From an uncultured beta proteobacterium (GTDB lineage Bacteria > Pseudomonadota > Gammaproteobacteria > Burkholderiales > Burkholderiaceae): DNA of 64,000 nt. The stretch covers positions 35,041 to 99,040 of the forward strand of contig CAIUOP010000016.1 of NCBI GenBank assembly GCA_903900805.1. Direction: 5' to 3'. Of this stretch, positions 26,779-37,059 are shown piece after piece. A program made the position numbers and the translations under genes. The first letter of the stretch is position 1; every line of letters starts with the position of its first letter. The notes under the pieces are model-generated. The model ran no database searches, was not told the origin of the DNA, and saw only the letters and a program-made list of their open reading frames with translations.

Positions 26779-27562
26779 GAGCTGCGCCAGGATCAGCGGC
26801 CCTCATAAATGCTTCGCCAACTAAGAACGCATTAATTTGATTATCACGCATGAGTTGTACATCAGAACTGCTCAATATTCCAGACTCAGTTACCAAAATT
26901 TTGTCCTGGGGAACCATGGGCAAGAGGGATAGTGTTGTTTGTAGCGTGACTTCAAAGGTCTTCAGATTGCGATTATTAATTCCAAGCAAGGGCGTTTTGA
27001 GTTCTAGAGCTTGCTCTAGCTCAGGAGCATTGTGAACCTCCACTAAAACATCTAGACCTAGCTCATGGGCGCAGGCCTCAAGCTCTTTCATTTGATTAAG
27101 CTCTAGGCAAGCTACGATTAATAGAATTGCGTCGGCACCAATTGCACGAGCTTCATAGACTTGGTACGGATCTATAGTGAAGTCTTTGCGTAGCACGGGA
27201 ATACTGCAAGCAGCTCTAGCCTCTTGAAGGTAAGCATTGCAGCCCTGAAAGTAGTCTTTATCAGTGAGGACTGATAAACAAGTAGCGCCATGCTTTTCAT
27301 AAGACTGAGCAATTTCAGTAGGCTTAAAATTTTCTCGTAGTACTCCCTTGCTTGGACTCGCCTTTTTAATTTCAGCAATAACGGCAGCTTTTCTGGCGCT
27401 AATTTTATTTTCAATTGCATGAATAAAGTCACGCGGTTTAAGTAGAGCATCCTGATTATTGGATTGGGCAATCTCGCATTGATTGCCAAGAGAGATTTTC
27501 TTAAGGTTATGGGCAATCTCAATCTTCTTAGCTGCAACAATTTTATCGAGGATATCGCTCAT
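26759..27562 (-). CDS. trpC: Indole-3-glycerol-phosphate synthase
   Basis: Converts CdRP to indole-3-glycerol phosphate in tryptophan synthesis. The 267-residue TIM barrel contains [17 protein letters not shown] (catalytic Lys), [50 protein letters not shown] and VTESGI. It is last in the leftward rpe-trpEGDC group, 6 bases after trpD. No fused PRAI (TrpF) domain is present. Confidence 0.96.
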   Translation of the reverse strand: MSDILDKIVAAKKIEIAHNLKKISLGNQCEIAQSNNQDALLKPRDFIHAIENKISARKAAVIAEIKKASPSKGVLRENFKPTEIAQSYEKHGATCLSVLTDKDYFQGCNAYLQEARAACSIPVLRKDFTIDPYQVYEARAIGADAILLIVACLELNQMKELEACAHELGLDVLVEVHNAPELEQALELKTPLLGINNRNLKTFEVTLQTTLSLLPMVPQDKILVTESGILSSSDVQLMRDNQINAFLVGEAFMRAADPGAALSELFP

Positions 27563-27568
27563 GAGTAA

Positions 27569-28594
27569 TTATTTAGCCTGGGTTGCTGCAATAAAGTTGT
27601 CTAACTTCTTACGCGCTGCGCCGGATGTAATTGCAGCTTTGGCCATTTGCACACCAGAAGCTATATCTTGGGCTACGCCAGCAACATAGAGAGTTGCACC
27701 TGCATTCAGGCACACAATGTCGCTTGCTGCGCCTGGCTTGTTATCGATCACATCTAATACAATTTTTTTAGACTCTTCTGCATTAGCTACTTTGAAGCTA
27801 TTTGTGAGGGCGGTATTGAGTCCAAAGTCTTTCGGATGAATTTCATATTCACGAACAACTCCGTCCTTGAGTTCGCCCACAAGAGTAGGGCCCTCTAGGG
27901 AGATCTCATCGAGGCCATCGAGGCCATAAACCACAAGAGCGTGCTCCATACCTAAAGCTTGCAATACCCGAGTCTGTATTCCAACAAGATCTCGGTGGAA
28001 TACACCCATCAAAATTCTTTTGGCATCAGCAGGATTGGTAAGAGGCCCCAAGATGTTGAAAATAGTTCGAACACCCAATTGTTTGCGGATCGGCACGACG
28101 TTCTTCATGGCAGGGTGATGATTTGGAGCAAACATAAATCCAGCCCCTACTGTAGCAATACATTTGGCGACTTGATCTGCAGAGAGCCCTAGATTTACAC
28201 CTAAGGCTTCGAGCACATCAGCGCTACCAGATTTGCTACTGACGCTGCGATTGCCATGCTTGGCAATTTTGGCGCCAGCTGCTGCAGCAACGAACATGGC
28301 TGCAGTTGAAATATTAAAAGTGTGCGCCCCATCGCCGCCTGTACCTACAACGTCAACTAAATGAGTGCGGTCATCCACATGAACGGTAGTTGCAAACTCA
28401 CGCATCACTCGTGCAGCAGCAGCTATTTCTCCAACGGTTTCTTTTTTAGTACGAAGAGCTACTAATAGTCCGGCCACTAACTCAGGTGACATTTCACCGC
28501 TCATGATGAGTCTCATCATCGCAGTCATTTCTTCATGAGAAAGTTCATAATGTTCGATGCAACGCTGCAGTGCTGCTTGTGGAGTAATTGGCAT
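27569..28594 (-). CDS. trpD: Anthranilate phosphoribosyltransferase
   Basis: Transfers phosphoribose from PRPP to anthranilate. The 341-residue protein has the PRPP-binding [16 protein letters not shown] and [21 protein letters not shown], and [14 protein letters not shown], all family landmarks. It lies between trpG and trpC with gaps of 8 and 6 bases. Confidence 0.97.
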   Translation of the reverse strand: MPITPQAALQRCIEHYELSHEEMTAMMRLIMSGEMSPELVAGLLVALRTKKETVGEIAAAARVMREFATTVHVDDRTHLVDVVGTGGDGAHTFNISTAAMFVAAAAGAKIAKHGNRSVSSKSGSADVLEALGVNLGLSADQVAKCIATVGAGFMFAPNHHPAMKNVVPIRKQLGVRTIFNILGPLTNPADAKRILMGVFHRDLVGIQTRVLQALGMEHALVVYGLDGLDEISLEGPTLVGELKDGVVREYEIHPKDFGLNTALTNSFKVANAEESKKIVLDVIDNKPGAASDIVCLNAGATLYVAGVAQDIASGVQMAKAAITSGAARKKLDNFIAATQAK

Positions 28595-28602
28595 AAGACT
28601 CT

Positions 28603-29169
28603 TTACTTATTTAGCAAGAAATTCTTAAGCAAGGCATGACCATGCTCAGAAAGAATAGATTCAGGATGGAATTGCACACCTTCAACTGCGAGTTCGCGAT
28701 GGCGTACGCCCATAATTTCCCCGTCCGAAGATGTCGCTGTCACCTCTAGTACTGCAGGTAGAGATCCCTTTTCGATGGCGAGTGAATGGTAGCGAGTGAC
28801 TTTAAATGGATCAGGTAAGTTTTTAAATACACCCACACCGGTGTGGTGAATAGAGTCAGTCTTGCCATGCATCACCTTTTGGGCGCGAATCACCTTGCCA
28901 CCAAAAGCCTCACCGATGGCTTGATGACCAAGACATACACCTAGGATCGGAATTTGTCCTGCATAGCGTTTGATAGTCTCTACCGAGATACCAGCCTCTG
29001 CTGGGCTGCATGGCCCAGGAGAAATACAAATACGCGCAGGATTCAGTTTTGCAATATCTTCTACTGCGATTTCATCATTCCGAAATACTTTTACCTCTTC
29101 ACCTAGTTCGGCAAAATATTGCACGAGGTTGTAAGTAAAAGAATCGTAGTTATCAATCATGAGGAGCAT
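28603..29169 (-). CDS. trpG: Anthranilate synthase glutamine amidotransferase subunit
   Basis: Supplies ammonia from glutamine to TrpE. The 188-residue protein has the class-I triad: Cys in [16 protein letters not shown], and His/Glu in [13 protein letters not shown]. The N-terminal [19 protein letters not shown] is typical of TrpG/PabA, so a shared role in folate synthesis is possible. It overlaps the trpE 3' end by 17 bases. Confidence 0.95.
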   Translation of the reverse strand: MLLMIDNYDSFTYNLVQYFAELGEEVKVFRNDEIAVEDIAKLNPARICISPGPCSPAEAGISVETIKRYAGQIPILGVCLGHQAIGEAFGGKVIRAQKVMHGKTDSIHHTGVGVFKNLPDPFKVTRYHSLAIEKGSLPAVLEVTATSSDGEIMGVRHRELAVEGVQFHPESILSEHGHALLKNFLLNK

Positions 29170-30658
29170 CGAGTCCTCCTTGTACTAATTCCGCTGCTGT
29201 TAATACTGCGCGCGCTTTAGCTTCAGTCTCTTTCCATTCGGCTGTAGGGTCAGAGTCAGCTACAACACCAGCACCTGCCTGGGAATGCAACATGCCATCA
29301 CGAATGACACCAGTGCGAATGGCAATAGCTACATCCATATCCCCCGAGAAGGAAAGGTATCCTACTGCGCCACCATAAATACCGCGCTTTACAATTTCCA
29401 TCTCATCAATAATTTCCATGGCACGAATTTTAGGTGCGCCAGAGAGAGTGCCTGCTGGGAAAGTAGCTCGTAAGACATCCATATTACTCATATTATCTAG
29501 AAGATCGCCCTCTACTGAGCTAACAATATGCTGAACATGAGAATATTTTTCGATTGCCATGGAATCGGTGACTTTGACAGACCCTGTCTTAGCAATTCTG
29601 CCAACGTCATTACGAGCAAGATCAATCAGCATGACATGCTCAGCAATTTCTTTGGGATCTGCAAGCAGCTCCTTAGCTAGACGCTCGTCTTCCTCTGGGC
29701 TAGCACCGCGGGGACGGGTGCCAGCAAGCGGACGAATCGTCACAATCTTTTCAGCAGCGCGTTTTTCCTGTCGAACAAGAATCTCCGGGGATGAACCAAC
29801 AATTTGCATATCGCCAAAATCATAAAAATACATATAAGGCGAGGGGTTCAAAGAGCGAAGTGCTCTGTATAGCGCTAATGGTGAATCGGTAAAGGGCTTG
29901 CTAATTCGTTGACCAATGACAACTTGCATGCAGTCACCAGCTAAAATATATTCTTTGGTTTTACGCACTGCATCTTCAAAATCTGCAGTCTTAAATTTAC
30001 GAATTAAATCTGTCTTTGTGCTCGGTAATGATGCTGGTATGTAAGCTGGCTTACCCAGGCAGGTGAGCAATTCTTTCAAGCGGTCTTGAGCTTTTTCAAA
30101 GCTGTCAGCAATGCTTGGATCTGCATAGACAATAAGGTAAATTTTGCCAGCGACATTATCAATCACCGCTAACTCTTCAGTAAGCATGAGTTGGATATCA
30201 GGCAGACCGAGCTCATCCGGTAAATCATATTTTGCTAAACGTGATTCAATATATCGAACAGTGTCATAGCCAAAGTAGCCAGCAAGACCGCCGCAAAAAC
30301 GCGGGAGACCTGCTTGAACGGCAACCTTGAAGCGTTTGAAATAAGCGTCTACAAAATCTAATGGGTTATCAGTATTGCTCTCTACTACTTTTCCATCGGT
30401 GAGTACTTCATTGACTGGCGCAGATGGAGTGCCAACTGTTCTGATAATCGTTTTGGCAGGTAGACCAATAAACGAGAAACGGCCAAAACGCTCACCACCT
30501 AATACGGACTCGAGCAGGTAGGTATTTTTCTCACCAAAGGCTTGACTGAGTTTGACGTAGAGCGATAGCGGCGTTTCTAAATCAGCAAGAACCTCCTTAA
30601 CAAGAGGAATACGATTGAAACCCTGTTTGGCTAGGGCGTTAAATTCTTCGCGCTGCAT
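29153..30658 (-). CDS. trpE: Anthranilate synthase component I
   Basis: Makes anthranilate from chorismate. The 501-residue protein has the LLES tryptophan feedback motif ([19 protein letters not shown], near residue 48) and the C-terminal catalytic core [32 protein letters not shown] and [18 protein letters not shown]. The LLES motif predicts inhibition by tryptophan. Its ATG shares a base with the rpe stop. Confidence 0.97.
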   Translation of the reverse strand: MQREEFNALAKQGFNRIPLVKEVLADLETPLSLYVKLSQAFGEKNTYLLESVLGGERFGRFSFIGLPAKTIIRTVGTPSAPVNEVLTDGKVVESNTDNPLDFVDAYFKRFKVAVQAGLPRFCGGLAGYFGYDTVRYIESRLAKYDLPDELGLPDIQLMLTEELAVIDNVAGKIYLIVYADPSIADSFEKAQDRLKELLTCLGKPAYIPASLPSTKTDLIRKFKTADFEDAVRKTKEYILAGDCMQVVIGQRISKPFTDSPLALYRALRSLNPSPYMYFYDFGDMQIVGSSPEILVRQEKRAAEKIVTIRPLAGTRPRGASPEEDERLAKELLADPKEIAEHVMLIDLARNDVGRIAKTGSVKVTDSMAIEKYSHVQHIVSSVEGDLLDNMSNMDVLRATFPAGTLSGAPKIRAMEIIDEMEIVKRGIYGGAVGYLSFSGDMDVAIAIRTGVIRDGMLHSQAGAGVVADSDPTAEWKETEAKARAVLTAAELVQGGLDAPHD

Positions 30659-31383
30659 TAGGATTTTCCAATCTTTCCTAATTCAGTGCGCATTGCCTCA
30701 ATCACTTGGGCATAATTTTCTTTCCCAAAAATGGCTGAGCCAGCAACAAAGGTATCGGCACCCGCCTGCGCAACCTGCGCAATGTTATCCACCTTGATTC
30801 CACCGTCTACTTCAAGACGAATGTGGCGACCTGTTTGAGCTTCGTAACGATCTAAGCGTATACGAACTTGTTCAATCTTATTGATGGTGCTTGGAATAAA
30901 GGATTGACCACCAAATCCTGGATTGACAGACATGAGTAGCACTAAGTCAATTAATTCTAGGGTGTGATCTAAATGATCAAGTGGCGTTGCAGGGTTTAAT
31001 ACCAGACCGGCTTGGCAGCCTTGATCGCGAATTAAATTGAGAGTGCGATTTACGTGAGGGCTTGCCTCAGGGTGAAAGCTAATTAAGTTTGCACCAGCTT
31101 TTGCAAAATCAGGCACGATTCGATCCACCGGCTCAATCATCAGGTGAACGTCGATCATTGCAGGCTTGCCATTTTTCATGGCGTGTGGACGAATAGCCTC
31201 ACAAACCAGGGGGCCAATTGTGAGGTTGGGGACGAAATGGTTATCCATCACATCAAAGTGAATCCAATCAGCACCCGCTGCCAGAACATCTTGGACTTCC
31301 TTGCCTAGGCAGGCAAAGTCAGCCGACAGAATGGAGGGGGCAATGACAAATTGACGATTTGGAGGTGATTTTTGGCTTTCCAT
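30658..31383 (-). CDS. rpe: Ribulose-phosphate 3-epimerase
   Basis: Interconverts ribulose-5-P and xylulose-5-P. The 241-residue TIM barrel has [51 protein letters not shown] and LEVDGGI, covering the metal and catalytic residues. It abuts trpE with no gap. The phosphoglycolate phosphatase gene (gph) often found between rpe and trpE in relatives is absent here. Confidence 0.96.
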   Translation of the reverse strand: MESQKSPPNRQFVIAPSILSADFACLGKEVQDVLAAGADWIHFDVMDNHFVPNLTIGPLVCEAIRPHAMKNGKPAMIDVHLMIEPVDRIVPDFAKAGANLISFHPEASPHVNRTLNLIRDQGCQAGLVLNPATPLDHLDHTLELIDLVLLMSVNPGFGGQSFIPSTINKIEQVRIRLDRYEAQTGRHIRLEVDGGIKVDNIAQVAQAGADTFVAGSAIFGKENYAQVIEAMRTELGKIGKS

Positions 31384-31432
31384 CCCTAGATTCTAGCTTG
31401 CAGTTGGCCTTAGGATAGAGCAGAATTCGAGC

Positions 31433-31807
31433 ATGAATCCTCACGAAATTAGCATTACGGTCAAAGCCCAGTACCTACCGGAGCAATCTGACCCTGATAA
31501 CCGTCAATTTGCCTTTGCTTATACGGTCACCATTCGGAATGCTGGCACCTCCAGTATTCAGCTTATTGCCCGCCATTGGTTCATTACCGATGGGGACAAT
31601 GATGTTCAGGAGGTTCGTGGTTTAGGGGTTGTTGGACAACAGCCCCTATTGCGAGCTGGGGAGCAATTTGAGTACACCAGTTGGGCCACTTTGCCCACGC
31701 CAGCAGGAACTATGCGAGGTGAGTACTTTTGCGTTACTGAGGAGGCGCAGTTTTTTCAGGCACCAATCCCAGAATTTGCCCTAGTAATGCCCCGAACCTT
31801 ACATTAG
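31433..31807 (+). CDS. apaG: ApaG protein
   Basis: Small FN3-like beta-sandwich protein of uncertain role; mutants affect Co2+ resistance in Salmonella. The 124-residue product has the family core FAYTVTIRNAGTSSIQLIARHW, followed by ITDGDNDVQEVRGLGVVGQQPLL and the C-terminal GTMRGEYFCVTEEAQFF. It is divergent from rpe across 49 bases and converges on a tiny membrane-protein ORF. Confidence 0.94.
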   Translation: MNPHEISITVKAQYLPEQSDPDNRQFAFAYTVTIRNAGTSSIQLIARHWFITDGDNDVQEVRGLGVVGQQPLLRAGEQFEYTSWATLPTPAGTMRGEYFCVTEEAQFFQAPIPEFALVMPRTLH

Positions 31808-31826
31808 AGCGAAGTGCTCGGAAAAA

Positions 31827-31940
31827 CTATTTTTTCCCTTTGCTCGTCCATAGGACAATAAACAGCAACAGCCCTAAAGCGATAACACCTTCCATTACAA
31901 AGAGCAACATTGGGTATTCATCGAGTAAATTGCTAATCAT
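31827..31940 (-). CDS. 37-residue single-pass membrane protein (not in ORF track)
   Basis: A short frame with ATG at 31940 and TAG at 31827. It has a short polar N-terminus with DEYP, one membrane helix (MLLFVMEGVIALGLLLFIVL) and a basic tail (KGKK), consistent with N-out/C-in topology. It is convergent with apaG (19-base gap). Its start codon overlaps the mltA start codon on the other strand in the tetramer CATG, so the two genes would be divergent with no spacer. Ribosome-site support is weak (AGAAA). Coding status is inferred from composition and membrane character only. Confidence 0.5.
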   Translation of the reverse strand: MISNLLDEYPMLLFVMEGVIALGLLLFIVLWTSKGKK

Positions 31941-33048
31941 GATTTCTAAATTTAAGTTATTTCAAGTAAGTGTATTCGCTATTCTGATTGCGAGCTTGGT
32001 TGTTGGGTGTTCAACACCCCCTACCCGAGGTGCGGCTTATCGATCTAGTGGTTCTGGTGCATCACCGATATCTTATAGCTCTTCGATAGCAAGCTTTAAT
32101 GCAGTATCTTGGCAAGCCTTACCAGGCTGGCAAGATGATGATTTATCTCAAGCTTGGACTGCGTGGCTAAAAAGTTGCGATGTATTACGTAAGCGTAGTG
32201 GAGAGGTGAATTGGCGTCAGGCGTGCATGCAAGCCGCAAGTGTATCTTCCCGTGACGCTCAAGCAGTTCGTCGTTACTTTGAAAGTAACTTCCAAGCCTA
32301 TGAAATTCGGAATAACTCTGGCAGTGAGACGGGCTTGATTACTGGTTACTACGAGCCTGTAATGAAGGGCTCACAAACACGAACAAGCACTTACAGTGTG
32401 CCGCTCTATGCGTATCCAAATGCATGGCGAAAATCTAAACCTAACCCAGGCCCAACGCGGGCAGAGCTGATGAGTTCAGGAGTTTTAAAGGGCTCAGAAA
32501 TTGCTTGGGTGCAAGATCCTGTTGAGGCAGCCTCTATGCAAATACAGGGATCAGGAAAAATTCGTCTCGAAAACGGCACAATATTACAGTTAGGATTTGC
32601 TGGAACGAATGAGCAGCCCTTTAAATCTTCAGCACAATGGTTGCTTGAGCGTAAAGAAATAACAAGCAAAGAAGCCACGATGCAGGGTATTTCGCAGTGG
32701 GCTAAGCGTAATCCTGAGCGCGTGAATGAAATGCTAAACGCTAATCCCCGTTTTGTTTTTTTTAAAGAGACATCAGGCACTGTCGGCGCCCTTGGGGTGT
32801 TATTAACCGGCGAACGCAGTATTGCGATTGATCCGCAATCAATACCCTTGGGTGCCCCCGTATTTCTTGCTACCACTAAACCTTTGAGCGCTGAACCCCT
32901 GCAAAAGTTAGTAATGGCCCAGGATACTGGCAAAGCCATTGTGGGTGGGGTCAGGGCTGATTACTATTGGGGATCTGGCGATGCTGCAGGAGAGATGGCT
33001 GGCCGCATGAAGCAAAATGGCAAGATGTGGCTATTGTTACCCCGTTAA
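31939..33048 (+). CDS. mltA: Membrane-bound lytic murein transglycosylase A
   Basis: Outer-membrane lipoprotein that cleaves peptidoglycan, releasing 1,6-anhydro-muropeptides. Start ATG 31939 gives a clean lipoprotein signal (MISKFKLFQ..., lipobox VVGC near residue 24). The track start at 31840 would add a polar extension that spoils it. The 369-residue protein has LITGYYEPVMKGSQTRT, IQGSGKIRLENG and the C-terminal 3D domain with AQDTGKAIVGGVRADYYWG, whose Asp residues are catalytic. The ribosome site is weak. It is followed 25 bases later by an enoyl-CoA hydratase gene. Confidence 0.93.
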   Translation: MISKFKLFQVSVFAILIASLVVGCSTPPTRGAAYRSSGSGASPISYSSSIASFNAVSWQALPGWQDDDLSQAWTAWLKSCDVLRKRSGEVNWRQACMQAASVSSRDAQAVRRYFESNFQAYEIRNNSGSETGLITGYYEPVMKGSQTRTSTYSVPLYAYPNAWRKSKPNPGPTRAELMSSGVLKGSEIAWVQDPVEAASMQIQGSGKIRLENGTILQLGFAGTNEQPFKSSAQWLLERKEITSKEATMQGISQWAKRNPERVNEMLNANPRFVFFKETSGTVGALGVLLTGERSIAIDPQSIPLGAPVFLATTKPLSAEPLQKLVMAQDTGKAIVGGVRADYYWGSGDAAGEMAGRMKQNGKMWLLLPR

Positions 33049-33073
33049 TTGATTACATACAGGAAAGAAATTC

Positions 33074-33850
33074 ATGAGCTACAAAACAATTTTGACTGAG
33101 GTTGATGGCAAGGTTGCTACCATCATCTTGAATCGTCCTGAAGTTCTCAATGCGCTAAATGATCAACTCATGGATGAGCTAGGTGAGGCATTGCTTACAT
33201 TTGATGCAGATGACAATATTGGCTGCATCATTGTGACAGGTAGCGAGAAGGCATTTGCTGCCGGTGCCGATATCGCATCAATGGCGAAGCGTAACTTGCA
33301 AGATGTATACCGCCATAATTTTATTTCCCGCAATTGGGAGCATATGCAAAAAGTTCGCAAGCCTGTGATTGCAGCAGTATCAGGCTATGCACTTGGAGGC
33401 GGATGTGAGCTGGCAATGATGTGTGACACTATCATGGCTGCAGATAATGCCAAGTTTGCGCAACCCGAAATTAAGTTGGGAATCATCCCGGGTGCTGGCG
33501 GTACGCAACGTTTGCCGCGGGCAGTCTCTAAAGCTAAAGCAATGGATTTAGCTTTAACTGGAAGAATGATGGATGCTGCAGAGGCAGAGCGTTCAGGCTT
33601 AGTATCCCGAGTCTTTCCAAAAGCAGATTTATTAAAAGAAGTAAAGGCGATCGCGAAAGAGATCGCTGATATGCCGCTGCTAACACTAATGATGGTCAAA
33701 GAAGCAGTTAACACTGCTTATGAAACTACGCTCTCACAGGGAATCCATTTTGAGCGTCGCTTGTTCCACACTTGCTTTGGAACGAATGATCAAAAAGAAG
33801 GCATGGCAGCATTTATAGAAAAACGTCCAGCTAAATTTACTAACTCTTAA
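33074..33850 (+). CDS. Enoyl-CoA hydratase
   Basis: Crotonase-fold enzyme hydrating trans-2-enoyl-CoA. The 258-residue protein has the oxyanion-hole segments [11 protein letters not shown] and [15 protein letters not shown], and the catalytic Glu regions ([19 protein letters not shown]). Size and motifs match the short-chain EchA/PaaF group. AGGAAAG precedes the ATG. No other beta-oxidation genes adjoin, so the pathway is open. Confidence 0.93.
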   Translation: MSYKTILTEVDGKVATIILNRPEVLNALNDQLMDELGEALLTFDADDNIGCIIVTGSEKAFAAGADIASMAKRNLQDVYRHNFISRNWEHMQKVRKPVIAAVSGYALGGGCELAMMCDTIMAADNAKFAQPEIKLGIIPGAGGTQRLPRAVSKAKAMDLALTGRMMDAAEAERSGLVSRVFPKADLLKEVKAIAKEIADMPLLTLMMVKEAVNTAYETTLSQGIHFERRLFHTCFGTNDQKEGMAAFIEKRPAKFTNS

Positions 33851-33854
33851 GGGC

Positions 33855-35051
33855 TTAACTTTTTTCTAGGTAGCGTTGTGCTAGCTTTACCCAGTAGCTC
33901 ACACCTACAGGGATTAATGTGTCGTTAAAATCATAAGAGGGATTATGGAGATGGCATGGGCCCATGCCATGACCTACAGAGCGGTGATCTCCATCTCCGT
34001 TGCCTAAAAATACATAGCATCCTGGCTTCTCTAGCAACATGAAGGCAAAATCTTCTGCGCCCATGGTGGGATCAATATTCGTATTAACGTTTTGTTTGCC
34101 GACTAATTCGCTCATTACCTCGCTGGCAAACTGAACTTCAGCATCGTGATTAATCAATGGTGGATAGCTTCTTTTAAAAGAAATTTCTGCTTTGCAATCA
34201 AATGCGCTTGCGACACTATGTGCAATTTCACGAAGTCGTTGCTCCATTAAATCGAGTACTTCCAGGGTAAATGTTCTGACAGTACCGCCGATAAAGGCGC
34301 TGTCGGGAATAACATTACTTGTTTCGCCCGCATGAAACTGCGTGACTGAGAGAACTGCTGCATCAACTGGACGCTTATTACGAGTAATAATGCTTTGGAG
34401 TGCTAATACGACTTGCGCTCCAGTAAGTACTGGGTCAGCGCTGTTGTGAGGTAGCGCAGCATGACCACCCTTACCGGTAATGGTAATTTCAAAAGCGTTA
34501 CTTGAGGCCATCATAGGACCAGTAGTAACTCCAAAGTGACCTTCGCCTAGGCCCGGCCAGTTGTGTAATCCAAAAACAGCATCACAAGGGAATTGTTTAA
34601 AGAGCCCATCTTTAATCATTTCTTTGGCACCGGCACCGCCTTCTTCGCCGGGCTGGAAAATAAATATCACAGTCCCTTTGAAGTCGCGATGATTTGATAG
34701 ATATTGGGCAGCACCTAAAAGCATTGCAGTGTGACCATCGTGACCGCAGGCATGCATCTTTCCAGGATTGCGAGAAGCATGCTCAAAATTGTTGTGCTCT
34801 TGTAGCGGAAGTGCGTCCATATCAGCCCGCAAGCCAATCATTTTTCCAGAACCTAAATCGCCATCAAGACGACCAACAACACCTGTTTTGCCCATGCCTC
34901 GGTAAACAGTAATACCCCAACTAGAAAGTGCTTCTGCAACTAAGTCAGAAGTGCGATTTTCTTCGAAGCGCAATTCTGGATGAGCGTGAATATTGCGACG
35001 AATATCTTGTATAGCTTTTGCAGAATCAAGGATTTCAGGGTGTAAATGCAT
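33855..35051 (-). CDS. M20 family amidohydrolase (hippurate hydrolase-like)
   Basis: Zinc or manganese carboxypeptidase-like enzyme removing N-acyl groups from amino acids. The 398-residue protein has metal-binding HACGHDGHTAMLLGAA, the catalytic Glu pair in FQPGEEGGAGAKEMI and a C-terminal His (GPCHLHNPSYDFND). A dimerisation (lid) domain sits at about 185-300. The substrate is not determinable. It converges on the enoyl-CoA hydratase gene with a 4-base gap. Confidence 0.92.
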   Translation of the reverse strand: MHLHPEILDSAKAIQDIRRNIHAHPELRFEENRTSDLVAEALSSWGITVYRGMGKTGVVGRLDGDLGSGKMIGLRADMDALPLQEHNNFEHASRNPGKMHACGHDGHTAMLLGAAQYLSNHRDFKGTVIFIFQPGEEGGAGAKEMIKDGLFKQFPCDAVFGLHNWPGLGEGHFGVTTGPMMASSNAFEITITGKGGHAALPHNSADPVLTGAQVVLALQSIITRNKRPVDAAVLSVTQFHAGETSNVIPDSAFIGGTVRTFTLEVLDLMEQRLREIAHSVASAFDCKAEISFKRSYPPLINHDAEVQFASEVMSELVGKQNVNTNIDPTMGAEDFAFMLLEKPGCYVFLGNGDGDHRSVGHGMGPCHLHNPSYDFNDTLIPVGVSYWVKLAQRYLEKS

Positions 35052-35108
35052 CCCTTTATCTTATCTGAAACTCCCACCAGTTTCATCTTAGGGCTTGCTC
35101 TAGGGGCT

Positions 35109-35828
35109 TTAATTACTCGTTATTTGGATGTGCTGTGCAGCAAAATCGAGCGCTTCTATTGAATAAGGGCTGTTATGAGATTTTTGAAGTGTTTTAGGTA
35201 GGGAGGGAATTTGTCCTAAAAAGGGTGCATTGATTTTTGCTTCCAAGGTAGCAATATTTTCTTTTAGTAGAGGCATTTCATTTGCTAGGGAGTTGGCAAT
35301 CCATCCTGTAATTTTTAATCCACGGGCTTTAATTGCTTCTTGAGTAAGTAGAGCATGATTAATGCAACCTAACTTCATGCCAACTACCAAAACGATTGGC
35401 AAATTGATTTGCTGCGCAAGATCGCCCAGATCTTCATCATGATTTAGTGGTACCAAGAATCCGCCGGCCCCTTCGATCACAAGGCAATCACCATGCTTTT
35501 GAATTTCATCAAGCGCTTGCATAATGGTTTTTAAGTCTAGACTAATACCTTTATTTAGCGCAGCCAAATGAGGCGCTACTGGCATATCTAAAACATAAGG
35601 AGATAAGCTTAATTGGCCTGGTGCAAGCTGGGAAGCAATCCGTAAAGTTTCTAGATCTTCGTTGAGAATGCTGTCACTGCTACTTTGATATGTTCCAGCA
35701 ACTACAGGTTTAAAGCCGATAGCTTGCTTTCCTTGTTTGCGTAACTTGAGGATCAGCGCGCCACTAACCAAAGTTTTACCAACTTCAGTATCAGTACCCG
35801 TTACAAAAAAACCAGCTATCTTAGTCAT
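35109..35828 (-). CDS. bioD: Dethiobiotin synthetase
   Basis: Closes the ureido ring of dethiobiotin using CO2 and ATP. The 239-residue protein has the modified P-loop FVTGTDTEVGKTLVSGAL, VIEGAGGFLVPLN and GMKLGCINHALLT. It overlaps bioF by 8 bases and is last in the leftward bioA-bioF-bioD set. Confidence 0.96.
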   Translation of the reverse strand: MTKIAGFFVTGTDTEVGKTLVSGALILKLRKQGKQAIGFKPVVAGTYQSSSDSILNEDLETLRIASQLAPGQLSLSPYVLDMPVAPHLAALNKGISLDLKTIMQALDEIQKHGDCLVIEGAGGFLVPLNHDEDLGDLAQQINLPIVLVVGMKLGCINHALLTQEAIKARGLKITGWIANSLANEMPLLKENIATLEAKINAPFLGQIPSLPKTLQKSHNSPYSIEALDFAAQHIQITSN

Positions 35829-37059
35829 GAGATGCCTTTTGATGCACTTCTTGCTCTATTCTTTTTAAGGTGGTGATGAGTTTACGTAAATCATCGGCAC
35901 TATGGTTTGCAGAAAAAGTAATCCGTAAGCGTGCGGTACCAAGGGCTACCGTTGGTGGACGGATTGCTGGAATCCAATAACCTGCTTCATCTAATAACTT
36001 TGCCGCCATGAGCGCATTGGCATTGCTACCCAAGATTACCGGTTGAATTGGCGTGCAAGAAGAGACCTTGCGCCATTCTGAAAATACCATTTCGTCTTGC
36101 CAAATTTTGATGAGCTGATTCAGTTGTGTACGACGCTTTACGCCCTCATTGCCTGCAATAATCTCAAGGCTTTTAAGTAAGGTATGCGCGATAGCAGGTG
36201 GGGTGGCAGTACTATAAATATATGGGCGACCCTTTTGAATTAGCCATTCAATAAAAGAATCTTGCGCGCAAATAAAAGCACCACTTACGCCAGCAGCTTT
36301 ACCTAAGGTACCGATATAAATGATGCGATCAGAATCAATATTTTCTTGCTCTAAGATGCCATGCCCTTGCTTGCCTAGCACTCCAAAACCATGGGCATCA
36401 TCAATGATCAATAAGGCATCATATTGCTCTGCTATCTTAAGCAAGGCCTTAACTGGTGCCAGATCGCCATCCATACTAAAGACGCCATCAGTGACAATGA
36501 GTTTGAGAGATTTTGTATCCTTTTTGAGTAGGTCAGTTAATGAATTAAGCTGAGTGTGATCAAACAAGTTGACTGTGGCATTCATTTGCGCAGCTGCCAA
36601 TCGAACTCCATCAATCAGCGAAGCATGATTCAGTTTGGCCGAGTAAAGGCTGAGATCTCCCCGCTCAGCAAGTCTAGCTAGACCAGTAATGGCGGCGAGA
36701 TTAGCGAGGTAGCCGGTACTGAAAAATAAGGCACGTACTTTGGATATATGTTGCTCTTGAAAAGAAGCTAACTGCTTTTCAAGTAACTCGTGTGCTGCGC
36801 TATGACCACTGATTAAATGCGAAGCACCACTACCAACACCATATTTTTGGCCGCCTTGTGCTAGGGCATTGATTAAGTCTGGATGATTGGCAAGCCCAAG
36901 GTAATCATTACTGCAAAAGGCCTTTAGTTGCCTGCCATCTATTGTTGCTGTGATATCGCAAGGAGATTGCGCAATACGCAATTTTCGTTTGAGCAGTTGC
37001 AAATCTAACTCCGCAATTTGTTCTTGCGCAAGTTTTAAGGCGTTAAATGAGTTAGTCAT
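35821..37059 (-). CDS. bioF: 8-amino-7-oxononanoate synthase
   Basis: PLP enzyme joining pimeloyl-thioester and alanine. The 412-residue protein has FCSNDYLGLANHPDL, LIIDDAHGFGVLGKQGHG and the PLP-lysine region IYIGTLGKAAGVSGAF. It overlaps bioA by 4 bases (ATGA-type) and bioD by 8, so the three are probably translated from one message. Confidence 0.96.
   Translation of the reverse strand: MTNSFNALKLAQEQIAELDLQLLKRKLRIAQSPCDITATIDGRQLKAFCSNDYLGLANHPDLINALAQGGQKYGVGSGASHLISGHSAAHELLEKQLASFQEQHISKVRALFFSTGYLANLAAITGLARLAERGDLSLYSAKLNHASLIDGVRLAAAQMNATVNLFDHTQLNSLTDLLKKDTKSLKLIVTDGVFSMDGDLAPVKALLKIAEQYDALLIIDDAHGFGVLGKQGHGILEQENIDSDRIIYIGTLGKAAGVSGAFICAQDSFIEWLIQKGRPYIYSTATPPAIAHTLLKSLEIIAGNEGVKRRTQLNQLIKIWQDEMVFSEWRKVSSCTPIQPVILGSNANALMAAKLLDEAGYWIPAIRPPTVALGTARLRITFSANHSADDLRKLITTLKRIEQEVHQKASHD

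Noticed and set aside
32406-32939. 177-residue ORF on - strand inside mltA
   Set aside because: Antisense shadow; mltA shows all family motifs in the + frame.
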